A stretch of 64,000 nucleotides of DNA from Hydractinia symbiolongicarpus (lineage: Eukaryota > Cnidaria > Hydrozoa > Anthoathecata > Hydractiniidae). Shown here piece after piece: positions 36,908-49,470 of the stretch (positions within the stretch are counted from its first letter, which is position 1; every line of letters begins with the position of its first letter). Position numbers and translations under genes: made by a program. Location of the stretch: contig NC_079880.1 of the NCBI RefSeq assembly GCF_029227915.1, positions 3,536,001 through 3,600,000 on the forward strand. The letters are read 5' to 3'. The notes under the pieces are model-generated. The model had not been told where the DNA came from, did no database searches, and saw only the letters and a program-made list of their open reading frames with translations.

Positions 36908-39900
36908 AACGATTTTTTAAATTATTTTTTCACCACTAAATCGCATGAGACTTGTAGTTTTCAAAAATGTTTTCATTTTTGATGAGACGCTGAATAAAAG
37001 AAGTTTAATCGCCGGCAAACGAAAACCTGCGATTTGCCGTAAATCCCGGACTCGGCCCGTATAGTCAAAAGTATACAAAGAAAGTACCCAGGGTGTAAAC
37101 TCATTTCCCGAACGATTTTTTAAATTATTATTTCACCACTAAAGCCCATGAGACTTGTAGTATTTAAAAATATTCTCATTTTTGATGAGACGCTGAATAA
37201 AAGAAGTTTAATCGCCGGCAAACGAAAACCTGCGATTTCCCGTAAATCCCGGACTCGGCCCGTATAGTCAAAAGTATACAAACAAAGTACCCAGGGAGTA
37301 AACTCATTTCCCAAACGATATTTTAAATTAATTTTCACCACTAAAACGCATGAGACTTGTAGTTTTCAGAAATGTTTTCATTTTTGATGAGACGCTGAAT
37401 AAAAGAAGTTTAATCGCCGGCAAACGAAAACCTGCGATTTCCCGTAAATCCCGGACTCGGCCCGTATAGTCAAAAGTATACAAAGAAAGTACCCAGGGAG
37501 TAAACTCATTTCCCAAACGATATTTTAAATTAATTTTCACCACTAAAACACATGAGACTTGTAGTTTTCAGAAATGTTTTCATTTTTGATGAGACGCTGA
37601 ATAAAAGAAGTTTAATCGCCGGCAAACGAAAACCTGCGATTTCCCGTAAATCCCGGACTCGGCCCGTATAGTCAAAAGTATACAAAGAAAGTACCCAGGG
37701 TGTAAACTCATTTCCCGCACGATTTTTTAAATTATTATTTCACCACTAAAGCCCATAAGACTTGTAGTATTTAAAAATATTTTCATTTTTGATGAGACGC
37801 TGAATAAAAGAAGTTTAATCGCCGGCAAACGAAAACCTGCGATTTCCCGTAAATCCCGGACTCGGCTCGTATAGTCAAAAGTATACAAAGAAAGTACCCA
37901 GGGTGTAAACTTATTTCCCGAACGATTTTTTAAATTATTATTTCACCACTAAAGCCCATGAGACTTGTAGTATTTAAAAATATTTTCATTTTTGATGAGA
38001 CGCTGAATAAAAGAAGTTTAATCGCCGGCAAACGAAAACCCGCGCCTTCCCGTAAATCCCGGACTCGGCCCGTATAGTCAAAAGTATACAAAGAAAGTAC
38101 CCAGGGAGTAAACTCATTCCCCGAACGATTTTTTAAATTTTTTTTCACCACTAAAACGCATGAGACTTGTAGTTTTTAAAAATGTTTTCATTTTTGATGA
38201 GACGCTGAATAAAAGAAGTTTAATTGCCGGCAAATGAAAACCCGCGTCTTCCCGTAAATCCCGGACTCGGCCCGTATAGTCAAAAGTATACAAAGAAAGT
38301 ACCCAGGGAGTAAACTCATTTCCCAAACGATATTTTAAATTAATTTTCACCACTAAAACGCATGAGACTTGTAGTTTTCAGAAATGTTTTCATTTTTGAT
38401 GAGACGCTTAATGAAAGTTGTTTAATCGCCGGCAAACGAAAACCCGCGATTTCCCGTAAATCCCGGGCTTGGCCCGTATAGTCGAATGTATACAAAGAAA
38501 GTACCCTGTGAGTAAACTCATTTCCAGAACGATTTTTTAATTTATTTTTTCAACACTAAAACGCATGAGACTTGTAGTTTTCAAAAATGTTTGCATTTTT
38601 GATGAGATGCCTAATGAAAGAGGTTTAATCGCCGGCAAACAAAAACCCGAGATTTCCCGTAAATCCTGGGCTTGGCCCGTATAGTCAAAAGTATACAAAG
38701 ATAGTACCCAGGGAGTAAACTCATTTCCAGAACGATTTTTTAAATTATTTTTTCACCACTAAAACGCATAAGACTTGTAGTTTTTAAAAATGTTTTCATT
38801 TTTGATGAGACGCTTAATGAAAGTTGTTTAATCGCCGGCAAACGAAAACCCGAGATTTCCCGTAAATCCCGGGCTTGGCCCGTATAGTCAAAAGTATACA
38901 AAGATAGTACCCAGGGAGTAAACTCATTTCCAGAACGATTTTTTAAATTATTTTTTCACCACTAAAACGCATAAGACTTGTAGTTTATAAAATTTTTTTC
39001 ATTTTTGATGAGACGCTGAATAAAAGAAGTTTAATCGCCGGCAAACGAAAACCTGCGATTTCCCGTAAATCCCGGACTCGGCCCGTATAGTCAAAAGTAT
39101 ACAAAGAAAGTACCCAGGGAGTAAACTCATTTCCCGAACGATTTTTTAAATTATTTTTTCACCACTAAATCGCATGAGACTTGTAGTTTTCAAAAATGTT
39201 TTCATTTTTGATGAGACGCTGAATAAAAGAAGTTTAATCGCCGGCAAACGAAAACCTGCGATTTGCCGTAAATCCCGGACTCGGCCCGTATAGTCAAAAG
39301 TATACAAAGAAAGTACCCAGGGTGTAAACTCATTTCCCGAACGATTTTTTAAATTATTTTTTCACCACTAAATCGCATGAGACTTGTAGTTTTCAAAAAT
39401 GTTTTCATTTTTGATGAGACGCTGAATAAAAGAAGTTTAATCGCCGGCAAACGAAAACCTGCGATTTGCCGTAAATCCCGGACTCGGCCCGTATAGTCAA
39501 AAGTATACAAAGAAAGTACCCAGGGTGTAAACTTATTTCCCGAACGATTTTTTAAATTATTATTTCACCACTAAAGCCCATGAGACTTGTAGTATTTAAA
39601 AATATTCTCATTTTTGATGAGACGCTGAATAAAAGAAGTTTAATCGCCGGCAAACGAAAACCTGCGATTTCCCGTAAATCCCGGACTCGGCCCGTATAGT
39701 CAAAAGTATACAAACAAAGTACCCAGGGAGTAAACTCATTTCCCAAACGATATTTTAAATTAATTTTCACCACTAAAACGCATGAGACTTGTAGTTTTCA
39801 GAAATGTTTTCATTTTTGATGAGACGCTGAATAAAAGAAGTTTAATCGCCGGCAAACGAAAACCTGCGATTTCCCGTAAATCCCGGACTCGGCCCGTATA

Positions 39901-42900
39901 GTCAAAAGTATACAAAGAAAGTACCCAGGGAGTAAACTCATTTCCCAAACGATATTTTAAATTAATTTTCACCACTAAAACACATGAGACTTGTAGTTTT
40001 CAGAAATGTTTTCATTTTTGATGAGACGCTGAATAAAAGAAGTTTAATCGCCGGCAAACGAAAACCTGCGATTTCCCGTAAATCCCGGACTCGGCCCGTA
40101 TAGTCAAAAGTATACAAAGAAAGTACCCAGGGTGTAAACTCATTTCCCGCACGATTTTTTAAATTATTATTTCACCACTAAAGCCCATAAGACTTGTAGT
40201 ATTTAAAAATATTTTCATTTTTGATGAGACGCTGAATAAAAGAAGTTTAATCGCCGGCAAACGAAAACCTGCGATTTCCCGTAAATCCCGGACTCGGCTC
40301 GTATAGTCAAAAGTATACAAAGAAAGTACCCAGGGTGTAAACTTATTTCCCGAACGATTTTTTAAATTATTATTTCACCACTAAAGCCCATGAGACTTGT
40401 AGTATTTAAAAATATTTTCATTTTTGATGAGACGCTGAATAAAAGAAGTTTAATCGCCGGCAAACGAAAACCCGCGCCTTCCCGTAAATCCCGGACTCGG
40501 CCCGTATAGTCGAATGTATACAAAGAAAGTACCCTGTGAGTAAACTCATTTCCAGAACGATTTTTTAATTTATTTTTTCAACACTAAAACGCATGAGACT
40601 TGTAGTTTTCAAAAATGTTTGCATTTTTGATGAGATGCCTAATGAAAGAGGTTTAATCGCCGGCAAACAAAAACCCGAGATTTCCCGTAAATCCTGGGCT
40701 TGGCCCGTATAGTCAAAAGTATACAAAGATAGTACCCAGGGAGTAAACTCATTTCCAGAACGATTTTTTAAATTATTTTTTCACCACTAAAACGCATAAG
40801 ACTTGTAGTTTTTAAAAATGTTTTCATTTTTGATGAGACGCTTAATGAAAGTTGTTTAATCGCCGGCAAACGAAAACCCGAGATTTCCCGTAAATCCCGG
40901 GCTTGGCCCGTATAGTCAAAAGTATACAAAGATAGTACCCAGGGAGTAAACTCATTTCCAGAACGATTTTTTAAATTATTTTTTCACCACTAAAACGCAT
41001 AAGACTTGTAGTTTATAAAATTTTTTTCATTTTTGATGAGACGCTGAATAAAAGAAGTTTAATCGCCGGCAAACGAAAACCTGCGATTTCCCGTAAATCC
41101 CGGACTCGGCCCGTATAGTCAAAAGTATACAAAGAAAGTACCCAGGGTGTAAACTCATTTCCCGAACTATTTTTTAAATTATTATTTCACCACGGGATTC
41201 ATTTTTGATGAGACGCTTAATAAAAGTGGTTTAATTGCCGGCAAAGGAAAACCCGCGATTTCCCGTAAATCCCGGGCTTGGCCCGTATAGTCGAATGTAT
41301 ACAAAGAAAGTACCCTGTGAGTAAACTCATTTCCAAAACGATTTTTTAAATTATCTTTTCACCACTAAAACGCTTGAGACTTGTAGTTTTCAAAAATGTT
41401 TTTATTTTTGATGAGACGCTGAATAAAAGAAGTTTAATCGCCGGCAAACGAAAACCCGCCATTTCCCGTAAACCCCGGACTCGGCCCGCATAGTCAAAAG
41501 TATACAAAGAAAGTACCCAGGGAGTAAACTCATTTCCCGAACGATTTTTTAAATGATTTTTTCACCACTAAATCGCATGAGACTTGTAGTTTTCAAATAT
41601 GTTTTCATTTTTGATGAGACGCTGAATAAAAGAAGTTTAATCGCCGGCAAACGAAAACCTGCGATTTGCCGTAAATCCCGGACTCTGCCCGTATAGTCAA
41701 AAGTATACAAAGAAAGTACCCAGGGTGTAAACTCATTTCCCGAACGATTTTTTAAATTATTATTTCACCACTAAAACCCATGAGACTTGTAGTATATAAA
41801 AATATTTTCATTTTTGATGAGACGCTGAATAAAAGAAGTTTAATCGCCGGCAAACGAAAACCTGCGATTTCCCGTAAATCCCGGACTCGGCCCGTATAGT
41901 CAAAAGTATACAAAGAATGTACCCAGGGTGTAAACTCATTTCCCGAACGATTTTTTAAATTATTATTTCACCACTAAAACGCATGAGATTTGTAGTTTTT
42001 AAAAATGTTTTCATTTTTGATGAGACGCTGAATAAAAGAAGTTTAATTGCCGGCAAACGAAAACCCGAGATTTCCCGTAAATCCCGGGCTTGGCCCGTAC
42101 AGTCAAAAGTATACAAAGAAAGTACCCAGGGTGTAAACTCATTTCCCGAACTATTTTTTAAATTATTATTTCACCACTAAAGCCAATGAGACTTGTAGTA
42201 TTTAAAAATATTTTCATTTTTGATGAGACGCTGAATAAAAGAAGTTTAATCGCCGGCAAACGAAAACCCGCGACTTCCCGTAAATCCCGGACTCAGCCCA
42301 TATAGTCAAAAGTATACAAAGAAAGTACCCAAGGAGTAAACTCATTTCCCGAAGGATTTTTTAAATTATTTTTTCACCACTAAAGCCCATGAGCTTTGTA
42401 GTTCTTAAAAATGTTTTCATTTTTGATGAGACGCTGAATAAAAGAAGTTTAATTGCCGGCAAACGAAAACCCGCGACTTCCCGTAAATCCCGGACTTGGC
42501 CCGTATAGTCAAAAGTATACAAAGAAAGTACCCAGGGAGTAAACTCATTTCCCGAACGATTTTTTAAATGATTTTTTCACCTCTAAATCGCATGAGACTT
42601 GTAGTTTTCAAAAATGTTTTTATTTTTGATGAGACGCTGAATAAAAGAAGTTTAATCGCCGGCAAACGAAAACCTGCGATTTCCCGTAAATCCCGGACTC
42701 GGCCCGTATAGTCAAATGTATACAAAGAAAGTACCCAGGGTGTAAACTCGTTTCCCGAACGATTTTTTAAATTATTATTTCACCACTAAAGCCCATGAGA
42801 CTTGTAGTATTTAAAAATATTTTCATTTTTGATGAGACGCTGAATAAAAGAAGTTTAATCGCCGGCAAACGAAAACCTGCGATTTCCCGTAAATCCCGGA

Positions 42901-43827
42901 CTCGGCCCGTATAGTCAAAAGTATACAAAGAATGTACCCAGGGTGTAAACTCATTTCCCGAACGATTTTTTAAATTATTATTTCACCACTAAAGCCCATG
43001 AGACTTGTAGTATTTAAAAATATTTTCATTTTTGATGAGACGCTGAATAAAAGAAGTTTAATCGCCGGCAAACGAAAACCCGCGTCTTCCCGTAAATCCC
43101 CGACTCGGCCCGTATAGTCAAAAGTATACAAAGAAAGTACCCAGGGAGTAAACTCATTTCCCAAACGATATTTTAAATTAATTTTCACCACTAAAACGCA
43201 TGAGACTTGTAGTTTTCAGAAATGTTTTCATTTTGGATGAGACGCTTAATGAAAGTTGTTTAATCGCCGGCAAACGAAAACCCGCGATTTCCCGTAAATC
43301 CCGGGCTTGGCCCGTATAGTCGAATGTATACAAAGAAAGTACCCTGTGAGTAAACTCATTTCCAGAACGATTTTTTAAATTATTATTTCACCACTAAAAC
43401 GCATGAGACTTGTAGTTTTCAAAAATGTTTTCATTTTTGATGAGACGCTTAATGAAAGAGGTTTAATCGCCGGCAAACGAAATCCCGCGTTTTCCCGTAA
43501 ATCCGGGGCTTGGCCCGTATAGTCGAATGTATACAAAGAAAGTACCCTGTGAGTAAACTCATTTCCCGAACGAATTTTTAAATTATTTTTTTACCACTAA
43601 AACGCATGAGACTTGTAGTTTTCAGAAATGTTTTCATTTTTGATGAGACGCTTAATAAAAGTGGTTTAATCGCCGGCAAACGAAAACCTGCGATTTCCCG
43701 TAAATCCCGGACTCGGCCCGTATAGTCAAAAGTATACAAAGAAAGTACCCAGGGAGTAAACTCATTTCCCGAACGATTTTTTAAATTATTTTTTCACCAC
43801 TAAATCGCATGAGACTTGTAGTTTTCA
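36908..43827 (+). repeat. 6.9-kb block, repeated at +9467 bp, unit 2
   Basis: Second copy of the block at 27441-34360. It keeps the internal 2432-bp (12-monomer) repeat (37120 and 39552) and one truncated monomer at 41194. Substitutions against unit 1 are rare (cggacttggcc near 42492 against cggactcggcc near 33025). The low divergence indicates a duplication younger than the spread between monomers. Confidence 0.87.
41188..41198 (+). repeat. Truncated monomer junction, 3 of 10
   Basis: caccac joined to gggattcattt. Exactly 9467 bp after the first copy, with which it shares ggcaaagg. Confidence 0.88.
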
Positions 43828-46800
43828 GAAATGTTTTCATTTTTGATGAGACGCTGAATAAAAGAAGTTTAATCGCCGGCAAACGAAAACCTGCGATTTC
43901 CCGTAAATCCCGGACTCGGCCCGTATAGTCAAAAGTATACAAAGAAAGTACCCAGGGTGTAAACTCATTTCCCGCACGATTTTTTAAATTATTATTTCAC
44001 CACTAAAGCCCATAAGACTTGTAGTATTTAAAAATATTTTCATTTTTGATGAGACGCTGAATAAAAGAAGTTTAATCGCCGGCAAACGAAAACCTGCGAT
44101 TTCCCGTAAATCCCGGACTCGGCTCGTATAGTCAAAAGTATACAAAGAAAGTACCCAGGGTGTAAACTTATTTCCCGAACGATTTTTTAAATTATTATTT
44201 CACCACTAAAGCCCATGAGACTTGTAGTATTTAAAAATATTTTCATTTTTGATGAGACGCTGAATAAAAGAAGTTTAATCGCCGGCAAACGAAAACCCGC
44301 GCCTTCCCGTAAATCCCGGACTCGGCCCGTATAGTCAAAAGTATACAAAGAAAGTACCCAGGGAGTAAACTCATTCCCCGAACGATTTTTTAAATTTTTT
44401 TTCACCACTAAAACGCATGAGACTTGTAGTTTTTATAAATGTTTTCATTTTTGATGAGACGCTGAATAAAAGAAGTTTAATTGCCGGCAAATGAAAACCC
44501 GCGTCTTCCCGTAAATCCCGGACTCGGCCCGTATAGTCAAAAGTATACAAAGAAAGTACCCAGGGAGTAAACTCATTTCCCAAACGATATTTTAAATTAA
44601 TTTTCACCACTAAAACGCATGAGACTTGTAGTTTTCAGAAATGTTTTCATTTTTGATGAGACGCTTAATGAAAGTTGTTTAATCGCCGGCAAACGAAAAC
44701 CCGCGATTTCCCGTAAATCCCGGGCTTGGCCCGTATAGTCGAATGTATACAAAGAAAGTACCCTGTGAGTAAACTCATTTCCAGAACGATTTTTTAATTT
44801 ATTTTTTCAACACTAAAACGCATGAGACTTGTAGTTTTCAAAAATGTTTGCATTTTTGATGAGATGCCTAATGAAAGAGGTTTAATCGCCGGCAAACAAA
44901 AACCCGAGATTTCCCGTAAATCCTGGGCTTGGCCCGTATAGTCAAAAGTATACAAAGATAGTACCCAGGGAGTAAACTCATTTCCAGAACGATTTTTTAA
45001 ATTATTTTTTCACCACTAAAACGCATAAGACTTGTAGTTTTTAAAAATGTTTTCATTTTTGATGAGACGCTTAATGAAAGTTGTTTAATCGCCGGCAAAC
45101 GAAAACCCGAGATTTCCCGTAAATCCCGGGCTTGGCCCGTATAGTCAAAAGTATACAAAGATAGTACCCAGGGAGTAAACTCATTTCCAGAACGATTTTT
45201 TAAATTATTTTTTCACCACTAAAACGCATAAGACTTGTAGTTTATAAAATTTTTTTCATTTTTGATGAGACGCTGAATAAAAGAAGTTTAATCGCCGGCA
45301 AACAAAAACCTGCGATTTCCCGTAAATCCCGGACTCGGCCCATATAGTCAAAAGTATACAAAGAAAGTACCCAGGGTGTAAACTCATTTCCCGAACTATT
45401 TTTTAAATTATTATTTCACCACGGGATTCATTTTTGATGAGACGCTTAATAAAAGTGGTTTAATTGCCGGCAAACGAAAACCCGCGATTTCCCGTAAATC
45501 CCGGGCTTGGCCCGTATAGTCGAATGTATACAAAGAAAGTACCCTGTGAGTAAACTCATTTCCAAAACGATTTTTTAAATTATCTTTTCACCACTAAAAC
45601 GCTTGAGACTTGTAGTTTTCAAAAATGTTTTCATTTTTGATGAGACGCTGAATAAAAGAAGTTTAATCGCCGGCAAACGAAAACCCGCCATTTCCCGTAA
45701 ACCCCGGACTCGGCCCGCATAGTCAAAAGTATACAAAGAAAGTACCCAGGGAGTAAACTCATTTCCCGAACGATTTTTTAAATGATTTTTTCACCACTAA
45801 ATCGCATGAGACTTGTAGTTTTCAAATATGTTTTCATTTTTGATGAGACGCTGAATAAAAGAAGTTTAATCGCCGGCAAACGAAAACCTGCGATTTGCCG
45901 TAAATCCCGGACTCTGCCCGTATAGTCAAAAGTATACAAAGAAAGTACCCAGGGTGTAAACTCATTTCCCGAACGATTTTTTAAATTATTATTTCACCAC
46001 TAAAGCCCATGAGACTTGTAGTATATAAAAATATTTTCATTTTTGATGAGACGCTGAATAAAAGAAGTTTAATCGCCGGCAAACGAAAACCTGCGATTTC
46101 CCGTAAATCCCGGACTCGGCCCGTATAGTCAAAAGTATACAAAGAATGTACCCAGGGTGTAAACTCATTTCCCGAACGATTTTTTAAATTATTATTTCAC
46201 CACTAAAACGCATGAGATTTGTAGTTTTTAAAAATGTTTTCATTTTTGATGAGACGCTGAATAAAAGAAGTTTAATTGCCGGCAAACGAAAACCCGAGAT
46301 TTCCCGTAAATCCCGGGCTTGGCCCGTACAGTCAAAAGTATACAAAGAAAGTACCCAGGGTGTAAACTCATTTCCCGAACTATTTTTTAAATTATTATTT
46401 CACCACTAAAGCCAATGAGACTTGTAGTATTTAAAAATATTTTCATTTTTGATGAGACGCTGAATAAAAGAAGTTTAATCGCCGGCAAACGAAAACCCGC
46501 GACTTCCCGTAAATCCCGGACTCAGCCCATATAGTCAAAAGTATACAAAGAAAGTACCCAAGGAGTAAACTCATTTCCCGAAGGATTTTTTAAATTATTT
46601 TTTCACCACTAAAGCCCATGAGCTTTGTAGTTCTTAAAAATGTTTTTATTTTTGATGAGACGCTGAATAAAAGAAGTTTAATTGCCGGCAAACGAAAACC
46701 CGCGACTTCCCGTAAATCCCGGACTCGGCCCGTATAGTCAAAAGTATACAAAGAAAGTACCCAGGGAGTAAACTCATTTCCCGAACGATTTTTTAAATGA

Positions 46801-46979
46801 TTTTTTCACCTCTAAATCGCATGAGACTTGTAGTTTTCAAAAATGTTTTTATTTTTGATGAGACGCTGAATAAAAGAAGTTTAATCGCCGGCAAACGAAA
46901 ACCTGCGATTTCCCGTAAATCCCGGACTCGGCCCGTATAGTCAAATGTATACAAAGAAAGTACCCAGGGTGTAAACTCG
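43828..46979 (+). repeat. Mosaic satellite block copied from two donors
   Basis: The first part, to about 45563, matches about 35170-36905 at an offset of 8658 bp (truncated monomers 36765 and 45423). The rest matches 41351-42750 at an offset of 4229 bp (gtacag monomer at 41983 and 46212). The switch falls in the uniform gattttttaaatt stretch. The block ends at the rearrangement junction near 46980. Confidence 0.8.
45417..45427 (+). repeat. Truncated monomer junction, 4 of 10
   Basis: caccac joined to gggattcattt, inside the block copied from about 35170-36905. Confidence 0.88.
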
Positions 46980-46990
46980 TTTGATGAGAC
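46970..46990 (+). other. Rearrangement junction in the array (77-bp loss)
   Basis: At 46980 gtaaactcgttt joins directly to gatgagacgctg. About 77 bp of a normal monomer is missing between them, including the catgagacttgtag box, so two boxes are 329 bp apart (46820 and 47149) instead of about 406. The left side matches sequence near 42755; the right side matches the diverged block near 17667. The three T shared by both sides is a short microhomology. It is the point where two different subarrays were joined. Confidence 0.85.
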
Positions 46991-47864
46991 GCTGAATAAA
47001 AGAAGTTTAATCGCCGGCAAACGAAAATCCGCGATTTCCCGTAAATCCCGGACTCGACCCGTATAGTCAAAAGTATACAAAGAAAGTACCCAGGGAGTAA
47101 ACTCATTTCCCGAACGATTTTTTAAATTATTTTTTCACCACTAAAACGCATGAGACTTGTAGTTTTCAAAAATGTTTTCATTTTTGATGAGACGCTTAAT
47201 GAAAGAGGTTTAATCGCCGGCAAACGAAATCCCGCGTTTTCCCGTAAATCCGGGGCTCGGCCCGTATAGTCGAATGTATACAAAGAAAGTACCCTGTGAG
47301 TAAACTCATTTTCAGAACGATTTTTTAAATTATTTTTTCACCACTACAACGCATGAGACTTGTAGTTTTCAAAAATGTCTTCATTTTTGATGAGACACTG
47401 AATAAAAGAAGTTTAATCGCCCTCAAACGAAAATCCGCGATTTCCCGTAAATCCCGGACTCGGCCCGTATAGTCCAAAGTATACAAAGAAAGTACCCAGC
47501 GAGTAAACTCATTTCCCGAACGATTTTTTAAAGTATTTTTTCACCACTAAAACGCATGAGACTTGTAGTTTTCAAAAATGTTTTCATTTTTGATGAGACG
47601 CTTATTAAAAGAGGTTTAATCGCCGGCAAACGAAATCCCGCGATTTCCCATAAATCCCGGGCTTGGCCCGTATAGTCGAATGTATACAAAGAAAGTACCC
47701 AGGGAGTAAACTCATTTCCCGAACGATTTTTTAAAGTATTTTTTCACCACTAAAACGCATGAGACTTGTAGTTTTCAAAAATGTTTTCATTTTTGATGAG
47801 ACGCTTATTAAAAGAGGTTTAATCGCCCTCAAACGAAAATCCGCGATTTCCCGTAAATCCCGGA
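46980..47864 (+). repeat. Diverged satellite block left of retroelement copy 3
   Basis: A shortened relative of 17667-18953, with the same private variants (ctcgaccc, ttccggggc-type core, gacactgaataaaag, cgccctcaaacg, agtccaaag). It has about two fewer monomers than the flank of copies 1 and 2, and its last monomer carries gcttattaaaagagg where copy 1 has gctgagtaaaagaag. The final junction, cccgga followed by the poly(T), is unchanged. Confidence 0.82.
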
Positions 47865-47880
47865 TTTTTTTTTTTTTTTT
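47865..47880 (-). other. Retroelement poly(A) tail, copy 3
   Basis: Sixteen T on the plus strand after cccgga. The unchanged length in all three copies argues that the duplications are recent, since homopolymer runs mutate quickly. Confidence 0.9.
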
Positions 47881-47896
47881 GATTTTTGATTTTCTC

Positions 47897-47902
47897 TTTA
47901 TT
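47897..47902 (-). promoter_or_regulatory. Polyadenylation signal AATAAA, copy 3
   Basis: Plus-strand tttatt, 16 nt from the poly(A) run at 47865-47880. Confidence 0.75.
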
Positions 47903-48015
47903 TAACGTCGATAGATACAATAGTATTTAAATAACTAATTTAAATCGACAACAAAACGTAAAACAAGGCAAACAGCGATAAAGAATAAGAAAAATAAATA
48001 AATAAATAAGTAAAG

Positions 48016-49470
48016 TTAAAATATGTATGGTATATCCATGCATATTTTACAGGTGCAAACATCACCTTTCCAAAATTTTATTGAGCTACGGAAGGCTTCG
48101 AGAGAAGGAGCATTCTTTGTAGCGTCAGGCACAGATATCCATAGCTTCCCTGCAATATTTGATAAAGTATTTAAGCCATAGTACGTTGTCCGACAAGTTG
48201 GTCGCCTGATCAAATTAAAGCAACGAACGTTGTACTTGTTTTCCCTAACAGAAAATATCTCGTTCATATATAGAGGTGACAATCCATTTAAAAATTTGTA
48301 AACCTCTTTCATTAAATTCTGTAAATTGATGATGTGAATATTTTTAACATTACATAAAGATAAAAGTTCATCGTAACTGCCATTTATATCGTCCTGTATG
48401 ATTCTTAGACAACGTTCATGAATACGATTGATTCGATTATTCGCAACTTTTCCACAAAACATCCATACTAAGGGACAGTAAGAAAACTGAGACAAAATAA
48501 ATGAATTGAAGAGAAAACGCTTCATCTTGGGTGTCAAAAAGGAAGATATCCTTTGAAGCACGTTGAGTTTCCTACTAGCCTTATTACAGATGTTTTTGAC
48601 ATGCGAATGAAAGTTTAGTCTCGAGTCAATCGTGACACCAAGAAGCACTACAGACGATTTACACGCAATTTTCAAATGGTTAAATATCAAACTTTCATCG
48701 TGATGACCTAATACAATATATTGATACTTTTTCAAATTTATTGCTAAGTAATTTTCATAAAACCAATTATTAACTATGACCAAATTAGTAAGCAGTGTTT
48801 GTTTTACATCTTCTAATGAATTTTCACAAGCATATAAGGTGTTATCATCTGCAAAGTTACAAAGGGATGATTGAATAATGAACCAGAATAAATCGTTTAT
48901 AGAATAATTGAAGAAAGGAGGTCCTAAGATTGATCCTTGTGGAACTCCAACTTGAAGAGGAAGCCATTCGCTAAAAGAAGAATTTATTCTGGTTCTCTGA
49001 AAACGATTTTTCAAGTATGAGTGAATAAATAATAAAGAAGATTCAGAAAAACCATAGGCATGCAGCTTTGCAATAAGCAAATCATGGTTGATAGTATCAA
49101 AAGCTTTTGAAAGGTCCATTAGCACTGCTCCAACTACACCCTTATTATCAAGTGTGCTTTTCCATTGTTCAATCATTCGAATGAGAGCATATTGTGTATT
49201 ATAACCCTTTCTGAAGCCTGATAGATGAGGGCTGAGTTTGTCATGCATAAAAGTGTGCATTTGATTAAGAATAATTCTTTCAAAAACCTTTGATAAACAG
49301 GGAAGCAAGCTAACAGGTCTATAGTTCTCCTTATCATTACAGTCATCCTTCTTAAAAACAGGTATAACCTCTGCAAGTTTTAAATCATCAGGAAAAATAT
49401 TAGACTGTAAACAAAAATTTATAATATTAGTGAGGATAGGAACAAAGATATGAATAAACTTCTTCAACAA
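48016..49470 (-). pseudogene. Reverse transcriptase fragment (non-LTR ORF2), copy 3
   Basis: A 484-codon open frame differing from copies 1 and 2 at five residues: Glu101, Ala115, Val222, Ala243 and Lys468. Ala115 gives GAVLMDLSKAFD, the form most usual for motif A in related elements, so this copy looks closer to the ancestor and copies 1 and 2 share a derived change. All six nucleotide differences alter amino acids. That fits absence of selection on the protein, though the sample is small. The endonuclease half and any ATG are missing, as in the other copies. Confidence 0.9.

Larger units (their letters stand above)
26594..47864 (+). repeat. 203-bp satellite array, segment 3
   Basis: Uninterrupted satellite between retroelement copies 2 and 3. 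It is a mosaic of large, recent block duplications described in separate entries. It includes four of the ten truncated monomers and a rearrangement junction near 46980. No gene or foreign insert is visible. Confidence 0.95.
47865..49466 (-). mobile_element. 5'-truncated non-LTR retrotransposon, copy 3
   Basis: A 1602-bp copy with the same ends, 16-nt poly(A) and satellite junctions as copies 1 and 2. Six base differences from copy 1 were found, at about 48069, 48743-48744, 48806, 49127 and 49170. The shared insertion point shows common descent from one insertion. Its left flank has since gained or lost whole monomers relative to the others. Confidence 0.93.

Noticed and set aside
32516-46409. 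Plus-strand 65-codon frames at 32516, 41983 and 46212
   Set aside because: They exist only because tatag became tacag in one monomer variant, removing an in-frame TAG; the three are copies of that one change.
46793-47106. Overlapping 95- and 85-codon frames near 46800-47100
   Set aside because: A fusion of two satellite frames created by the 77-bp deletion at 46980.
18954-49466. Three separate retroelement insertions or an active element
   Set aside because: Identical ends and junctions show duplication of one insertion, and the endonuclease half and start codon are missing.
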